Shown here piece after piece: positions 12,446 through 24,431 of a stretch of DNA of 64,000 bases. The notes under the pieces are model-generated. The model was given only the letters and a program-made list of their open reading frames with translations. It was not told where the DNA came from and made no database searches. The position numbers and the translations under genes were made by a program. Position 1 is the first letter of the stretch. The number at the start of each line of letters is the position of its first letter. The stretch comes from Thelonectria olida (taxonomy: Eukaryota > Ascomycota > Sordariomycetes > Hypocreales > Nectriaceae), in the NCBI GenBank assembly GCA_020736575.1, contig JAGPYM010000003.1, positions 1,054,001-1,118,000 on the forward strand, given 5' to 3'.

Positions 12446-14478
12446 GATTCGCAATGAGACCGGCGGCGGTTAGACCTGGAGTGGATTACTCTCCCGTCAT
12501 GACGATAGCGTGGAAATCAATTACATCATTACTTCGGATGCGATAGCCAATGTTCCTGGCCAACAAGTGATGCAATGGTTGTTGAGTGACTAAACCGACG
12601 ACTCAACTTGCGGCCGAGGTGGCAGATAGCGAAGCTGAGAAGTTGCTTGCGGCGAATGGGGGAGCAAGGACAAACCAGACAGACAGATCGACTACTACGG
12701 AATATCATGTGGATGGATTTTGGGTTTGCATGGAGGACGAGTGTTTTGGCGGCCAGAAATTAGCAGCGCATACAATTTGTCTCTCGCTTGATTGATACTT
12801 GATTGATGACCTTGTTGAGTGATCTATGATGACTGTACCGGAACGGCCGAGAGGTGAAATAATTTGGACTCGAGTCGTTGACGGGTTTATTAAGGGTGAA
12901 GGTGATGGCGGGAGATTTGCTTCTCTTGATGGCCGATTCCGAAAGTCTAAGATGATGGACCAATCGCGAAGAAAAGACAACGAATTTCAACAAAATGGGA
13001 GGGGAAGTCCTTGAGATGGCGTTGCAGGCGCTTCAGAGACAAAACTAGCATGGACGAGGTGGTTAGGAGATCTGGAGTCCAAGTACCGCGCGGGCGATTA
13101 GCGAGACGACGGCTTGTGATGGTGATGGCGAAGGTGTCGGAGGATGGGGAGGTGTGAAACGGATCTGAGGACGAGTTGTCTGGGAGGTCGACGGAAGCGG
13201 CATGAGGGTGTTTGGGTGGTTTGGTGATGGCAGTTGATGGCGGCTCGTGGAGATGGGATGATGGATGCCACCATTTTCACGACATCAACCAACAACCGCG
13301 TTGACTACCTAGGTAGGTATCCATGAAGTTTGCTTTTACCGCCCTTTTCTCGAATCATGTCAGAAGAATTAGACAGCCATGGGCGAATACATGCGTAGGA
13401 AGTGCATCGCTCTGCCCTTTCGGAAGGGTTGAAGCGAGTCAAGCTCTGTCATTGGCGGCGCCCCGCAGTCAGTGTGACCAGTCCAGGGGCTCCGGGCCTG
13501 TTTCGCCGCTGGAACCTGTAACACGGAGTGTCCAGGGGTGCGAGTCAACGGAGAAATGCTCAAACTGCGCTGTGAGAGAAATCGAACCACATTTGCCGAG
13601 TTGGCGCTGGCAGTGCCTTGCATTGGCGATCATTGTCGGAGCATGACATGGATGGGAGCATTGATGGGAGCGTTGAATGCTCGTTCTGGTTGATGGGTGA
13701 AGCGCCGCGTGCTGCGAAGTACTACGTACTTTTCGTCCGTTGTCTGTAGTTTGTTGTGTGTTAGTGGGTAGTGGCGTGGTTTGTCCTCCCCCCCCTTGTT
13801 GTTGGTAACGGGAAGGGCCCAGACTAGGTCTCGATTCGCCTTGTTGCACCGAAACCTCATCAACTGTCACCGTTGTCTAGTTTCGGATCTTTTTCTTTGC
13901 AAAGCGTATTAGTTGATTTGCTATGACTTGGGATCAGAAACCCCCTTGTTGACGTTCTGCAGCAGGTATGACCCTCCTTGATTTGGTGAAGGAAAAGGAA
14001 AAAAAAGAGAGAAATCACCCCATCGTACCCCCACTCCCCGTCTCATCATCAATAACCGTTTCCCAACTCCCCTCCCTGAGTCGTTGCTCTGTTTCCTGTT
14101 CTTTTCTTCATCTTGCTCTCTTTCCCTTGGGAAGATCTTCACTAATTATTGTGCTTGTGGCTTGTGCTTCATATTCAGGCTCTAGACACCTGCCCGTTCT
14201 TTTCCATTGTTCATATTTCATTATTCTTCGTTTCTTCCGCCTCGGACGCCTTCATTCTTTCCATTCAGCAGGTTCTGAATTTCACCAATCCGCGAAACAC
14301 CTCGACAGGTTCAACCATCTCCACAAACAATACAAAGCAACTAGATCTACACATATCACATTACAAGAGGAGGATCGTCGCCGTTGAGCAGTTAGGCTCC
14401 CAGCTTGGGCCCGTGTGTGCTGCCATTGCACGAATATACCGACGAGCCTCACCTTCACCAAACAAAAGGGACGTCACA
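12446..14478. other. Intergenic region, no gene seen
   Basis: Two kilobases lie between the E2 and NoxB genes. TACCTAGGTAGGTA occurs at 13306-13319 and a GCGAAGTACTACGTACTTT motif near 13713. The final 450 bases are pyrimidine-rich and probably form the long NoxB leader. Frames present are short shadows. Confidence 0.5.
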
Positions 14479-16307
14479 ATGGCTTACCAGTACGATCCAT
14501 ACTCGGAAAAGCCGTCGGAACGGTCAAGATGGACGCCTCTTACTCGGATGCTGTTGTCGGGTGAGATGACGCAGGAAAAGCAGGTGGAACTGTCGTCAAA
14601 GGAAAAGTTCGATCGGTGGATGATCAACGAGGGGTACCGAAGAGTGTAGGTTCTATTCGACTGTCACTGTGGAAGCTATATTGACTAAATGGCTCTAGGT
14701 TCGTCTTTGTCTTCATGGTCACTCACGCCCTGATCTTCGCCTTTGCTTGCGTCCACTACTCCATGAAGGAGAGTCTGCAGACGTCTCGCGACATCTTCGG
14801 CTTCACCTTCGTCATTGCCAGATCCGCGGCTTTGGTCCTCCACCTCGACGTCGCCATCATCTTGTTTCCCGTGTGCCGAACTCTCATCTCGCTCCTGCGC
14901 CAGACGCCCCTCAACGGAATCATCCAGTTCGACAAGAACATCAGCTTTCACATCACCACCGCCTGGTCCATCGTCTTCTGGTCTTGGGTCCACACCATTG
15001 CGCATTGGAACAACTTTGCCCAGGTCGCCATCAAGCACAACCTGGGCGTCTACGGCTGGCTGCTCGCAAACTTCGTTACCGGTCCCGGGTGGACGGGATA
15101 CGTCATGTTGATTGCCCTCATGGGCATGGTCTTCACCTCCGTCGAGAAGCCCCGACGAGCCAACTACGAGCGCTTCTGGTACACCCACCACATGTTCATC
15201 ATCTTCTTTTTCTTCTGGTCCATCCACGGCGCCTTCTGCATGATCCAGCCCGACGTCGCTCCCTTCTGCACCAGCATCGGAGCCACGGCCGTCGGCGTCT
15301 TTTGGCAGTATTGGATGTACGGCGGCTTCTGCTACCTTGCCGAGCGTGTCGCCCGCGAGGTGCGTGGGAGGCACAAGACGTACATCACAAAGGTCATCCA
15401 GCATCCCAGCAACGTGTGCGAGATTCAGATGAAGAAGGAGAACACAAAGACAAGGGCCGGCCAGTACATCTTCCTGTGCTGCCCTGCCGTGTCGCTCTGG
15501 CAGTATCACCCGTTTACGCTCACGAGCGCGCCCGAGGAGGACTACATTTCGGTGCACATCCGATGCGCGGGCGACTTTACTAGGACTTTGGCGTCAACGC
15601 TGGGCTGCGAGTGGAAGAAGAAGGGAGATGCAAGCAAAGTGGTTGGTGTCAGCGGCGATGATGGCAAGGACGTCGATCCCGCTCTTCACCGTGTGCTCCC
15701 TCGCATCTACGTCGACGGCCCCTTTGGCTCGGCCTCGGAGGACGTCTTCAAGTACGAAGTGTCTGTCCTCGTGGGCGCAGGCATTGGCGTGACGCCCTTT
15801 GCGTCGATCCTCAAGTCGATCTGGTACCGGATGAACTTCCCGCAGAAGAAGACGCGGCTGTCCAAGGTGTACTTCTTCTGGATCTGCCGCGACTTCGAGT
15901 CGTTTGAGTGGTTCCGGTCGCTGCTGCTGGCCGTCGAGGCGCAGGACATGGACCACCGCATCGAGATCCATACGTACCTGACGGCCAAGATCAAGGTCGA
16001 CGACGCGACAAACATCATGATCAACGACGCAAACGCAGACAAGGACACCATCACGGGCCTGCGCAGCCCGACCAACTTTGGCCGGCCGAACTGGGACATG
16101 ATCTTTCGGGGCATCCGGAAGCTGCACAGCCCGGCCGAGGCGGGCGTCTTCTTTTGCGGGCCCAAGGGGTTGGGGAGTGCGTTGCACGTGTATTGCAACA
16201 AGTATTCGGATCCTGGGTGAGTTTATTGTGCATCGTCTCTGCTCTTGCTGTCAAAAATACTAACGGATATCAGATTCTCTTTTGTCTGGGGCAAGGAGAA
16301 CTTCTAA
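14479..16307 (+). CDS. noxB: Superoxide-generating NADPH oxidase, NoxB class
   Basis: Three exons, 14479-14645, 14699-16216 and 16274-16307, give 572 residues. The order is: an N-terminal cytosolic extension of about 50 residues (present in fungal NoxB/Nox2, absent from NoxA); six membrane helices of a ferric-reductase-like haem domain with paired histidines in WSWVHTIAHWNN and in YTHHMFII..WSIHG; the FAD motif HPFTLTSAP from residue 326; NADPH-binding GAGIGVTP at 415-422 and CGPKG from 542; and the usual aromatic C-terminus WGKENF. The enzyme moves electrons from NADPH across the membrane to oxygen, giving superoxide. In fungi NoxB, with NoxR, Rac and a tetraspanin partner, is needed for ascospore germination and host penetration. 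The frame is open upstream of the chosen ATG for about 110 codons, but that part is leader-like. NoxA is the only close alternative and fits worse. Confidence 0.92.
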
Positions 16308-19300
16308 GCCCACGACTAAGCTACTGCGTACATGCACTCTTTCTTCTTCTTCTTCCTCTGTATGGCCTTTTCGACGGAGGCTTTGTGTGAGAGTTGGTAT
16401 AATATAGACATGCGCCGGGCGCTGAATATCAGGAGGAAAAGGACTGCAACTCGAGTTAATTTGGGATTTGGAGAGCTATTAACTTATATACCAGTCGTTT
16501 GAGTTCAAGCGTTAGAAAGCGTTGTAATATGGAATTGTACTTTTGGCAAGCCTTGTAGGCACGGCCCAGTTAGTGTGATTTCCCATTGTTTTTTGTTGAA
16601 TTCACAGAGAAAAGTTGTTGTTGGTGTTTGTTTCTCGTTGGGTGCATCATGATTCCATGCTCAGGTCGGCGCCTAGTCTGTCCTGGAGGTGCCGTCTTAT
16701 TCGCCACATGGTGGATGAGGCGCAGCAACGAGACAGAGGCGCCGCCTTACGTGAGGTTTGCGAGGGAGGGAGATACGTTACATACGAAGTCGTCAGGAAG
16801 AGACGGAAGAGATTGTCAAGTTTGAGGTGGAACTAGGGCTAGTTCCATATCCATATCCCCGTGCCATGATGGTGCGTTGCGGAGGAGGTCAGACGGGAGG
16901 CCTGAAACGGAGGGTGTTTGAAGAGTGAGTTCACTGGCTGGTGATGATGTTGCGGGTGGAATGATGACGTTTTGACAGTTTGACATAGGGCGGATGGACA
17001 CGTTACGAACAAGTCGGGATGAATTGGTGGAAACAAGCAGTATCTATTATATGTATGAAGTGATGAGCGCCTGTGTTCTCGGTGAGTCGACCAAGACAAG
17101 TGTTTGACGGATACATGGCCGTAGTTTGAAAAGAAATGAATGTCCGCCGGGAGTGACAAACTGTGGCTTGACTTAATCATAGGCTAAGGGGCCCAAAGTC
17201 AATGCCCCCGTGTGCGCACGCCATTCAGCCACATAGCTACCAAAGGACGGATGAGTTTGTTCGCTCTTCGAGGCGTCGTCGCTCAACAAACAAATCGAAC
17301 ACGCCCAAAGAGAACGGCAACAATGAGCTCCGAGAAAAGCCCAACCCCATCCGCCGTGACGCGGGGACTGCCAAAGACAGCAAGTCAGACTTCGTTTTTA
17401 GAGTTATGACAGCCAAGTCGGCCGTCCCGCTCTGCATCCAACATGGTCAAGCGCATGAACTATTTGCGACCCTGCGCTGCGCTGCGCTGGTCAGCAGCCG
17501 AGCAGCTCGGCCTTGGTGCACCTGTTCTTGGAATAACTTGCTTAGGGGCTGAGGATGAGTGGCTTCTTCGGGGCTGGCTTGATGCCGTCTAGGAGGGTGC
17601 ATGCACGAGTTGATTCGCTCTTTGAGGACGAGATGGTGGGATGATACGTGGACCAAGATTTTTATCTTGTGCTTGGTGTTGTTGTACTGTGTGTAGGACA
17701 GTGCGTGTATTTTGATCGCCATTGTCGTGTGGGCACGCAGATCTCGTCCAGGGACGATGCCGGCATCCATCCTTGGACAATGACGACTGAGACATTTCTC
17801 GGTTGAACGACCGAGGCCATTCATTAATTAATTCATCATCTAGTCAGTCAATTATCGCCATGTTCCCTCTTGTTCGAGCACGGCGTCTTGTCTTCTCTGA
17901 ATTTGCGAAATGACCGGCCCTAAACTGGTCAAGCTCCGCTTTTCCACGTAAAAGGAGCCGAGGACAAGGCAAGATGCAGCAGCACGGGAGGAAGGATGAA
18001 GTGGGCACCTTCCGACCAGAAATAGCATCATAGGCACAACACACCGTTTGTTCTGGGAGAGATCTCACGAGCTGGACGATGCGTTTTCCATTCGTTACCA
18101 TGCCGACAATTGACGCTGAAACGCGTATATCCAGTCAGCCCTGCAAGCTGAACGTCTTCTGTGACTTGACCTGGCAGGCTGGATTGATAATCCCGGCATT
18201 CAAGTTGAGAGCGTCTGGTAGTTTCTCCTGTTTTGCATTGTCTCAGTCATGTCAGTACGAGATCCGTCTGGATCGGTGGCTTCTCTGCTGGCATTCCCGA
18301 GCTTGGCTTTGGTATTCTCGTCTCTTATGAAAGTCGACACGTCCGAACTTCCAAGAAGCCGGCGTGGGACAGTGAAAGCCGAGCCCAAAAGCGAGTGTCT
18401 TGTGTCTTTGTGGGATGCTGCATGTTAATTTAACATGGATCTCGTGTCACGGACTCGCATCCATGATGATCCCGCCATCAAAATGCATCACACGGGACTT
18501 GAAGCGTGGGCGCCACAGCTGAGCTAAGCCAAAAGGGGCGAGGCCTTGTCGCCCCAGGTTCAATGGCCGTTGAGACTGAACAGTTCAGTCGACAATGCGC
18601 ATTTCGTATGGCAACGTGCGGCGGCCGACTGGGAAATAGTCAAATGGATGGGGACGGGAGCGAGGGAGTAATTGTTGGGAAGACGCGTGCTGGATGAACC
18701 TGTTCGTGTCGTGAATTGGAATTTTGGATTGTCCTTCGGCCAGTAATTTCCCCGTGGTTGGGTACTTGTCACACATCATCACGTACCAGCAGTGAGTGAT
18801 TGCAGATGAATGAGTGGCAAACGCGCCTCTCGCACCACATTGGCATGCTTTTTTGGGCTATCGCACGCTGTTTAATGCAGGTACTGGTCCTACGTGTTCT
18901 CAAGGTATCAAATGTGCAATTCCTTCAGTTTGAACCCTTTTTTATTTTTTTATTATTTTTTTATCTGCTTGGTCAGACCGATTGGCTACAGTGAGTGACA
19001 ATTCAACAATCTGTAAACCGTGTTCCTTCTTCATCCCGTTGTAACCACCAAGCCACAAAACCGCTGCTACATTACATCCGTGACACCACCACCTGAAGCC
19101 GTTGGTGACGGTTAGGTTAGGCTGGCACCCATTTTTGGCACCCCGCCCCAACGCACGCAGCCAGGCCGAGTTGGCGCTCCCATCCTGGATGTCACTTGGA
19201 GCACTTTTAGTACCCGCTGCAGCAATCCACGGGCGGGCCACCTGCAACTTGTTTTGGCGTCTTCTGCGGCCCCAGCCCCCGGCCCTACTCTGCAAATTTA

Positions 19301-19657
19301 CCCTGACAAAAACCTCTCGGTACCTGATTCCAGCATTCTCCTCTCCTCTTTCATACCTGCTAACACGGTCCAACCCTGTCTGGGCTTTCCCTTTCCGCAC
19401 CTTCCTTTTTACAGTGGCATTCATTCAATCGGTCCCTGTTTTTCTCCGGGCCCACCCAACCTTCCGACGGTCCCCGTGTTTTCCTCCTCTCCCCCCTTGG
19501 CCCTTGCCTTGCCTTGACTTTCCCGTCTCTTCCATCGTGCCTCATTTCTTCCGAACCGGTTGAATCGATCGAATCCCTCCCCTCCTTTAAACCCTTTTTC
19601 TTGTTTTTACTACTTCTTCCCCTCGTTTAGCATTTTTTGCACTTCAATCATTTCGAC
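16308..19657. other. Intergenic region of 3.3 kb, no gene seen
   Basis: No frame with convincing composition or splicing is present. There are CTGCG repeats near 17471-17490, a perfect inverted repeat CATGTTAA-T-TTAACATG at 18421-18437, and a T-rich run near 18940-18965. From about 19290 to 19657 the sequence is pyrimidine-rich and fits the promoter and leader of the next gene. Confidence 0.5.
18421..18437. repeat. Short perfect inverted repeat, 8-base arms with 1-base centre
   Basis: CATGTTAA-T-TTAACATG. It may be a dimeric protein-binding site or chance. It lies 1.2 kb upstream of the surface-protein gene. Confidence 0.5.
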
Positions 19658-21199
19658 ATGCAGCTTCGAGGGCTCCTTTTCTTGGGCCTGGTCCTCGGCA
19701 CCGAGGGCTCCAACATTGCCCGTTTCCGCGCGGCTGCCCCTTACCACAAGAAACTCGCCCGACAAGCCAGCGACACCGACTCTAGCAACACCGACGCTGC
19801 CGATCCCACGAGCACCGCCGTCGCAGTGGTCACTGCCACGAGCACCGTCGCTGATGCTGCTACAACCTCACAAGACACCTCTGACTCTTCCACTACGCAA
19901 GATGCCGGTGGTTCCAGTGGAGGAAGCAGCGACAGCGGCGGCAGCAGCACCAGCGCCGCCGGTGGTAGCAGTGATGCCGACACCACCGTCACAAGGACAG
20001 TGACTGTGACCGATGCGAACGCCGACACCATTACCAAGGCTACCACCGTTATGAAGACGGTGACTTCCACCGTCCTCGTCACCAGCACTGCCTTCAAGAC
20101 CGACACCGTTACTAGTAGCGGCGAGACTGCCACGAGCACCGTTTACGAGACGTCGACTCAGTGGGCCAACGAGAAGCGCGCTCTTGACCTCGCGCCTCGC
20201 ACTGTTGGCGAAGATGGTATCGTTATTGCCGAGCCCGTCATCACCCAGGCGCCTCAACTGGATAGCGATGATGAGGAATTCGACCTCCTCCGCCCCCGAG
20301 ACATGCTGGCTAAGCGCGACACCGTCACCGTGACCACCACTGTCACCGTTGGCGATGATAGCGGAAAGACTGTCACCAATGCCGTTACCCGTACTGTTAT
20401 TTCCACCACCAGCAGCCAGACCAAGATCACCAAGACCATCACCGAGACGGAGCAGGCCGATGCCAGCACCACCGTTACTGTCACCAGCACTCTGGTCATT
20501 ACCTCTACGAGAGTTACCACCAACGTTGTTCAAACCGCCACGGTTGCTCCCTCCGGAAGCTACGGAAGCGACGGCAATGGTGGTGATGACAGCAGCTCTG
20601 ACAACAGCGGCTCCAGCTCCAGCTCTAGCAGTGGTCTTTCGACTGGTGCCAAGGCTGGCATTGGTGCAGGTGCGGGTGTTGGAGGTCTTATCGTTCTTGG
20701 ACTTGTTCTCTGGTGCTGCTTCAGGAAACGCAACAAGCCCTCCAAGTCGGAGCTCGACGACATGTTTGGTTCCTCCGAAGTTCCCGTTGGCCCCGGCCCC
20801 GTCCGCGACTCTTCCGCACGTCTTTCTTCCCATATGTCTCAAGTCTCCCCTACTATTCCCAACGTCAGTCCCGCCAAGGTCAACCCCGCCCCCGAGGGCT
20901 ACCGTGGCACTGCTCTCGGAGACGGCCGTTCCGGATATGCTAAGCCCAAGCCGTTCGGTGCTGCCTACGCTCCGGCTGTGAGCCCCGAGGGTACCTACTC
21001 CCGCACCGCTACCGTAACGAGTGCAGGCGATGAGCGCATGGATATCCCCCCCAACGCTGTTGAGCTGGGCAACGACGGCAACAATGCCAAGTGGTCCCAT
21101 CCCGAGGCGGCCGAGATTGACGGTAACCAAGTAACAAGCCCACACGGATCGGCACCCCCGGATCATGTCTACGAAATGCCCAGCCAGCAATATCGATAA
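19658..21199 (+). CDS. Ser/Thr-rich single-pass surface protein (Mid2-like sensor architecture)
   Basis: One exon of 513 residues. The ATG at 19658 starts a signal peptide (MQLRGLLFLGLVLGTEG) and is preferred over non-ATG starts upstream. The extracellular part, about 310 residues, is dominated by Thr, Ser and Val in TVTVT/TSTV-type runs and should be heavily O-mannosylated. Basic pairs at KR173-174 and KR219-220 divide it into three segments. A poly-Ser spacer leads to a transmembrane helix at about 333-355 (GAGAGVGGLIVLGLVLWCCF), followed by a basic stop-transfer KRNK and a cytosolic tail of about 155 residues rich in Ser, Pro and Tyr. This layout is that of fungal cell-wall stress sensors such as Mid2/Wsc, but no WSC cysteine domain is present. 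A wall-integrity sensor or adhesin is inferred; the ligand is unknown. Confidence 0.85.
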   Translation: MQLRGLLFLGLVLGTEGSNIARFRAAAPYHKKLARQASDTDSSNTDAADPTSTAVAVVTATSTVADAATTSQDTSDSSTTQDAGGSSGGSSDSGGSSTSAAGGSSDADTTVTRTVTVTDANADTITKATTVMKTVTSTVLVTSTAFKTDTVTSSGETATSTVYETSTQWANEKRALDLAPRTVGEDGIVIAEPVITQAPQLDSDDEEFDLLRPRDMLAKRDTVTVTTTVTVGDDSGKTVTNAVTRTVISTTSSQTKITKTITETEQADASTTVTVTSTLVITSTRVTTNVVQTATVAPSGSYGSDGNGGDDSSSDNSGSSSSSSSGLSTGAKAGIGAGAGVGGLIVLGLVLWCCFRKRNKPSKSELDDMFGSSEVPVGPGPVRDSSARLSSHMSQVSPTIPNVSPAKVNPAPEGYRGTALGDGRSGYAKPKPFGAAYAPAVSPEGTYSRTATVTSAGDERMDIPPNAVELGNDGNNAKWSHPEAAEIDGNQVTSPHGSAPPDHVYEMPSQQYR

Positions 21200-22682
21200 A
21201 GCAAAAGCGTGGTACGACAGATGACGGAGAGGATCTAGTGTTTCCATGGGAGGCGTGAAGAGTGTCCTGATGGAAAAGGACTAATAATGTCAGATATTGT
21301 ATATACGATGTAAAATCTTTCCTAGTGTTCTTGCATGGGGCTTCTTCTACACAACAGGTGACGGAGGGAGTTGTGCGCCACACACCTAGCTACGGCTGGG
21401 TATCTACCTAGTTTTTTCTTACCTATTTACCTACCTACCTACTACTTCACGGGCTTTATACTCGGATCTTGCGGGCGACTCTTTTGTGTGTGCTAGGGCT
21501 TGTGCCTGGAATGGTTTGGGCGAAGAAGGGAAGTGGTTGAAAAGGGAAGCTCAGTTACCTATTTCCTTGTTGTTTTGATTGATTTGAGAGATATCCAGTA
21601 CATATATATATTTACTCTTGTTTTTTTTTGTATATGTGTCATGGGTATGAACGTGGTCGCGTGCTCAGAGGAGTGATGATGCAGAGGGTGGGTGGTCTTT
21701 GGGATCTTGGGTGAGATGTTCCTGCATGACGCTCCGACTTTGCATACACAGATGCTGTGCCACCACTCAGTCACGGCCTGGGGCTGGTTTGCGAGTCGCG
21801 TAACTTGCCCATTGCGGATTGTTTCATTGTTGAATCCTTGGACGGAGAGAGAGAAGTTGGATAGGAATGGAAGCTGTCTCGTGAACTATAGCTACTCATT
21901 ACTCGTGCTAATCAATTAGGTTTGGCTTGCAGCGGGAGTGCCTGTTTTGGCGCTCCGACCTAAAATGCGTGGCGTCATGCGGGATGGAAAAGGTTCATGC
22001 AGATCATCGAGGTGGCTTCGTTGGACTCTGAGCCAACGATGGAACTTGGTTTTTGGACGGACACGATACAAGTCATCTATTAAGAATGCTACCTGATGTT
22101 CTTGTTCTTTCGCCAGTCTCGTCTTTTGTCAAAAATAGCCATGCAAACAGACGAGAGAAATATTTGCCGCAACGACCCATTTGGTTGGATGGATACCTAC
22201 TAACATGTCTGTGGTCTATGGACCATCTCTTGCCATGCAACAGCCCTCAGTCGTCTGATTTGCTGTCCCTCTCGTACTTGGATAATTAGAGCCATGACTA
22301 AAAGGGAGCAGTCCGGTGCTCGGCCGGATGCTGTGCTTGTTACGTTGTAGCAGTGACTGAGTGTGACAGTGACTCTCTGGTCTCGTACGAAACCCACCCA
22401 CCTCGTGCCAAGACTAGTTTTTCCCAAATTTTTACTACCCTCTTTTGCTTGATCAGCAGTTCTGGGCATGAGCGTGCGGCCTTTCCTTCCCCGGATCTTC
22501 TGAGGTTGCAGTTTCTTATCTCCCTTCGGATTCTTGGCAAGAGATAATCGAGGAACTTGTTCTTCTCCCGTCTCGGGTCACTCACTGACTCACTGGTCAG
22601 GTTTTTCCTTTTTTCTTCGTCTTCATTGAGGGCTTGAGTTACGAAGTACTCCTCCCTCGTACTACTTATTATACTTGCTTCA
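21200..22682. other. Intergenic region, no gene seen
   Basis: A cluster of TACCTA units occurs at about 21380-21450, and TACGAAGTACT at 22640-22650, 30 bases upstream of the permease start. No supported reading frame was found. Confidence 0.5.
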
Positions 22683-24431
22683 ATGGCCTCACTCGACAAG
22701 GCCGGAGGCCAGCCTGCGCCTTCGGAGCGCACTCGAAGAGTTGACCACGAGGCCCAGAATGGTCTCTCTGCCGAGGACTTGGAAGCTGAGAAGAAGCTTC
22801 TTCGGAAGCTGGATTTGCACATCATTCCTCTCATCATGGCTCTTTACCTGTTTAGCTTTCTCGACCGGTGAGTCAGACAACCTCAAATGGTCCGATAGCA
22901 ACTCAAGTATGCTCACAACACTCATAGTGTCAACATCGGCAACGCCCGTCTATACGGCCTCGAAGAGGACCTTGGGCTTTCGTCGGAGCAGTTTCAGGTC
23001 TGCGTCTCCATTCTGTTTGTTACCTACCTCCTGTTCGAGGTTCCATCCAACCTCGTCTTGAAGCTGTTCACTCCGCGTCGATGGATCGCCTTCATCGCTG
23101 CAGCCTGGGGAATCTTGGCCACTCTCACAGGCCTGGTCAACTCGTATGGCTCGCTGATCGCATGTCGCCTGATCCTCGGCGCTCTGGAAGCCGGTCTGTT
23201 TCCCGGCCTGACCGTCTACTTGACCTTCTTTTACACCAAGCGCGAACTCGCCCTGCGTGTCGGCTACCTCTTCGTCAGCGCCGCCGTGGCAGGCGCTCTT
23301 GGCGGCCTCTTGGCCTATGGTATCGGCCACATGGATGGAGTGCGCGGTAAGAGCGGGTGGCGTTGGATCATGATCATTGAAGGTATGCCGAGTTTTGTCG
23401 TCGGCGTGGTAACGTACTTTGCGCTGCCCAACGATGCCGAGACGGCGTATTTCCTCGACGACTACGAGAGGGCTCTGATGAGGGCGAGACATGCGCGGGA
23501 GTACGGAAACACCAAGTCGAGCCAGGAGTTTAACTGGGTGGATATGATTGCTGCCTTCAAGGACTGGAAAGTTTGGGCGTTTTGTGTTGCGCAGTTTGGC
23601 GTCGATACTATGCTTTATGGTGAGTTTTCCCGACGGCTTCAACTTATTCCTGGTCTTCCATCTTTGCGGGCAAATTAGGACTCTGAATAACAGCTCTAGG
23701 CTTCTCGACGTTCCTGCCTACCATCATCAACGACCTTGGGGAGTGGACGACGGCCGAAGTCCAACTTCTCACGGTGCCGTGCTACTTCCTCGGCGCTTTA
23801 GCTTACATGTCGACGGCATATTTGTCCGACAAAACCCAGCGACGGGGCGTGTTCTGTGTCATCTTTGGTACCATTAGCGTCATTGGCTATGCGATTTTGC
23901 TCTCTGGTGCGCCGTCGGGTGTGCACTACTTCGGATGCTTCCTAGTAGCTGGTGGGTTGTACGTTGTTGTGGGCATGCCGTTGGCTTGGGTAAGTTTTCG
24001 TGACGGGGGTTCTGAAAAGTCGGCTGGCTGACTGTCGATGCATTAGTTGCCAACGAATTCGCCGCGTTACGCGAAGAGAACTACCGGAACTGGTTTGCAG
24101 CTTACTTGGGGTAATGCTGCGGGAGTCATGTCTGCGTTTATTTAGTAAGTTTTTTTTACCCATCTCATTACTGTCGAAACCGAAGTCGGAACATTTGCTA
24201 ACGTCAAGGCCTAGCCCTGCTGCGGACAAGCCACGATACACGCGTGGACACGCCGTAACGCTCAGTATGGTGGGCTTGGGGACGTTGGTCTACGCCTTTC
24301 TATGGTACTGGTACCGACGCGAGAACCAGCGACGAGATGCTGGTGAGGTTAAGGAGAAGTATCGTGGGATGGACGACGAGGAGTTGATGGAGCTGGGAGA
24401 CGAGAGCCCACACTTTCGGTACACAATCTAA
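22683..24431 (+). CDS. Major facilitator permease, Dal5 / anion:cation symporter family
   Basis: Five exons, 22683-22867, 22928-23619, 23700-23989, 24047-24144 and 24215-24431, give 493 residues; every junction keeps the frame. After a 40-residue cytosolic start come the family's first helix (LDLHIIPLIMALYLFSFLDRVNIGNAR), LFVTYLLFEVPSNLVLK, and RLILGALEAGLFPG, all characteristic of the Dal5/Tna1/Fen2 group. Twelve membrane helices are expected. The C-terminal half holds SPRYAKRTTGTG and GNAAGVMSAFIYP, also typical. Members import vitamins and nitrogen compounds such as allantoate, nicotinate, pantothenate, biotin and some organic acids, driven by protons. The sequence does not reveal the substrate. 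Neighbouring genes give no pathway hint. A TACGAAGTAC-type motif lies at 22640 just before the start. Confidence 0.9.

Noticed and set aside
14685..15557. 290-codon minus-strand frame
   Set aside because: It lies exactly opposite the NoxB coding exon and has the Asp/Val/Arg-heavy mix of an antisense shadow; no motif is present.
19868..21247. 459-codon minus-strand frame
   Set aside because: It is the antisense of the Thr/Ser/Val-rich surface protein, whose repetitive codons leave the opposite strand open. The Gly/Asn/Val composition has no domain features.
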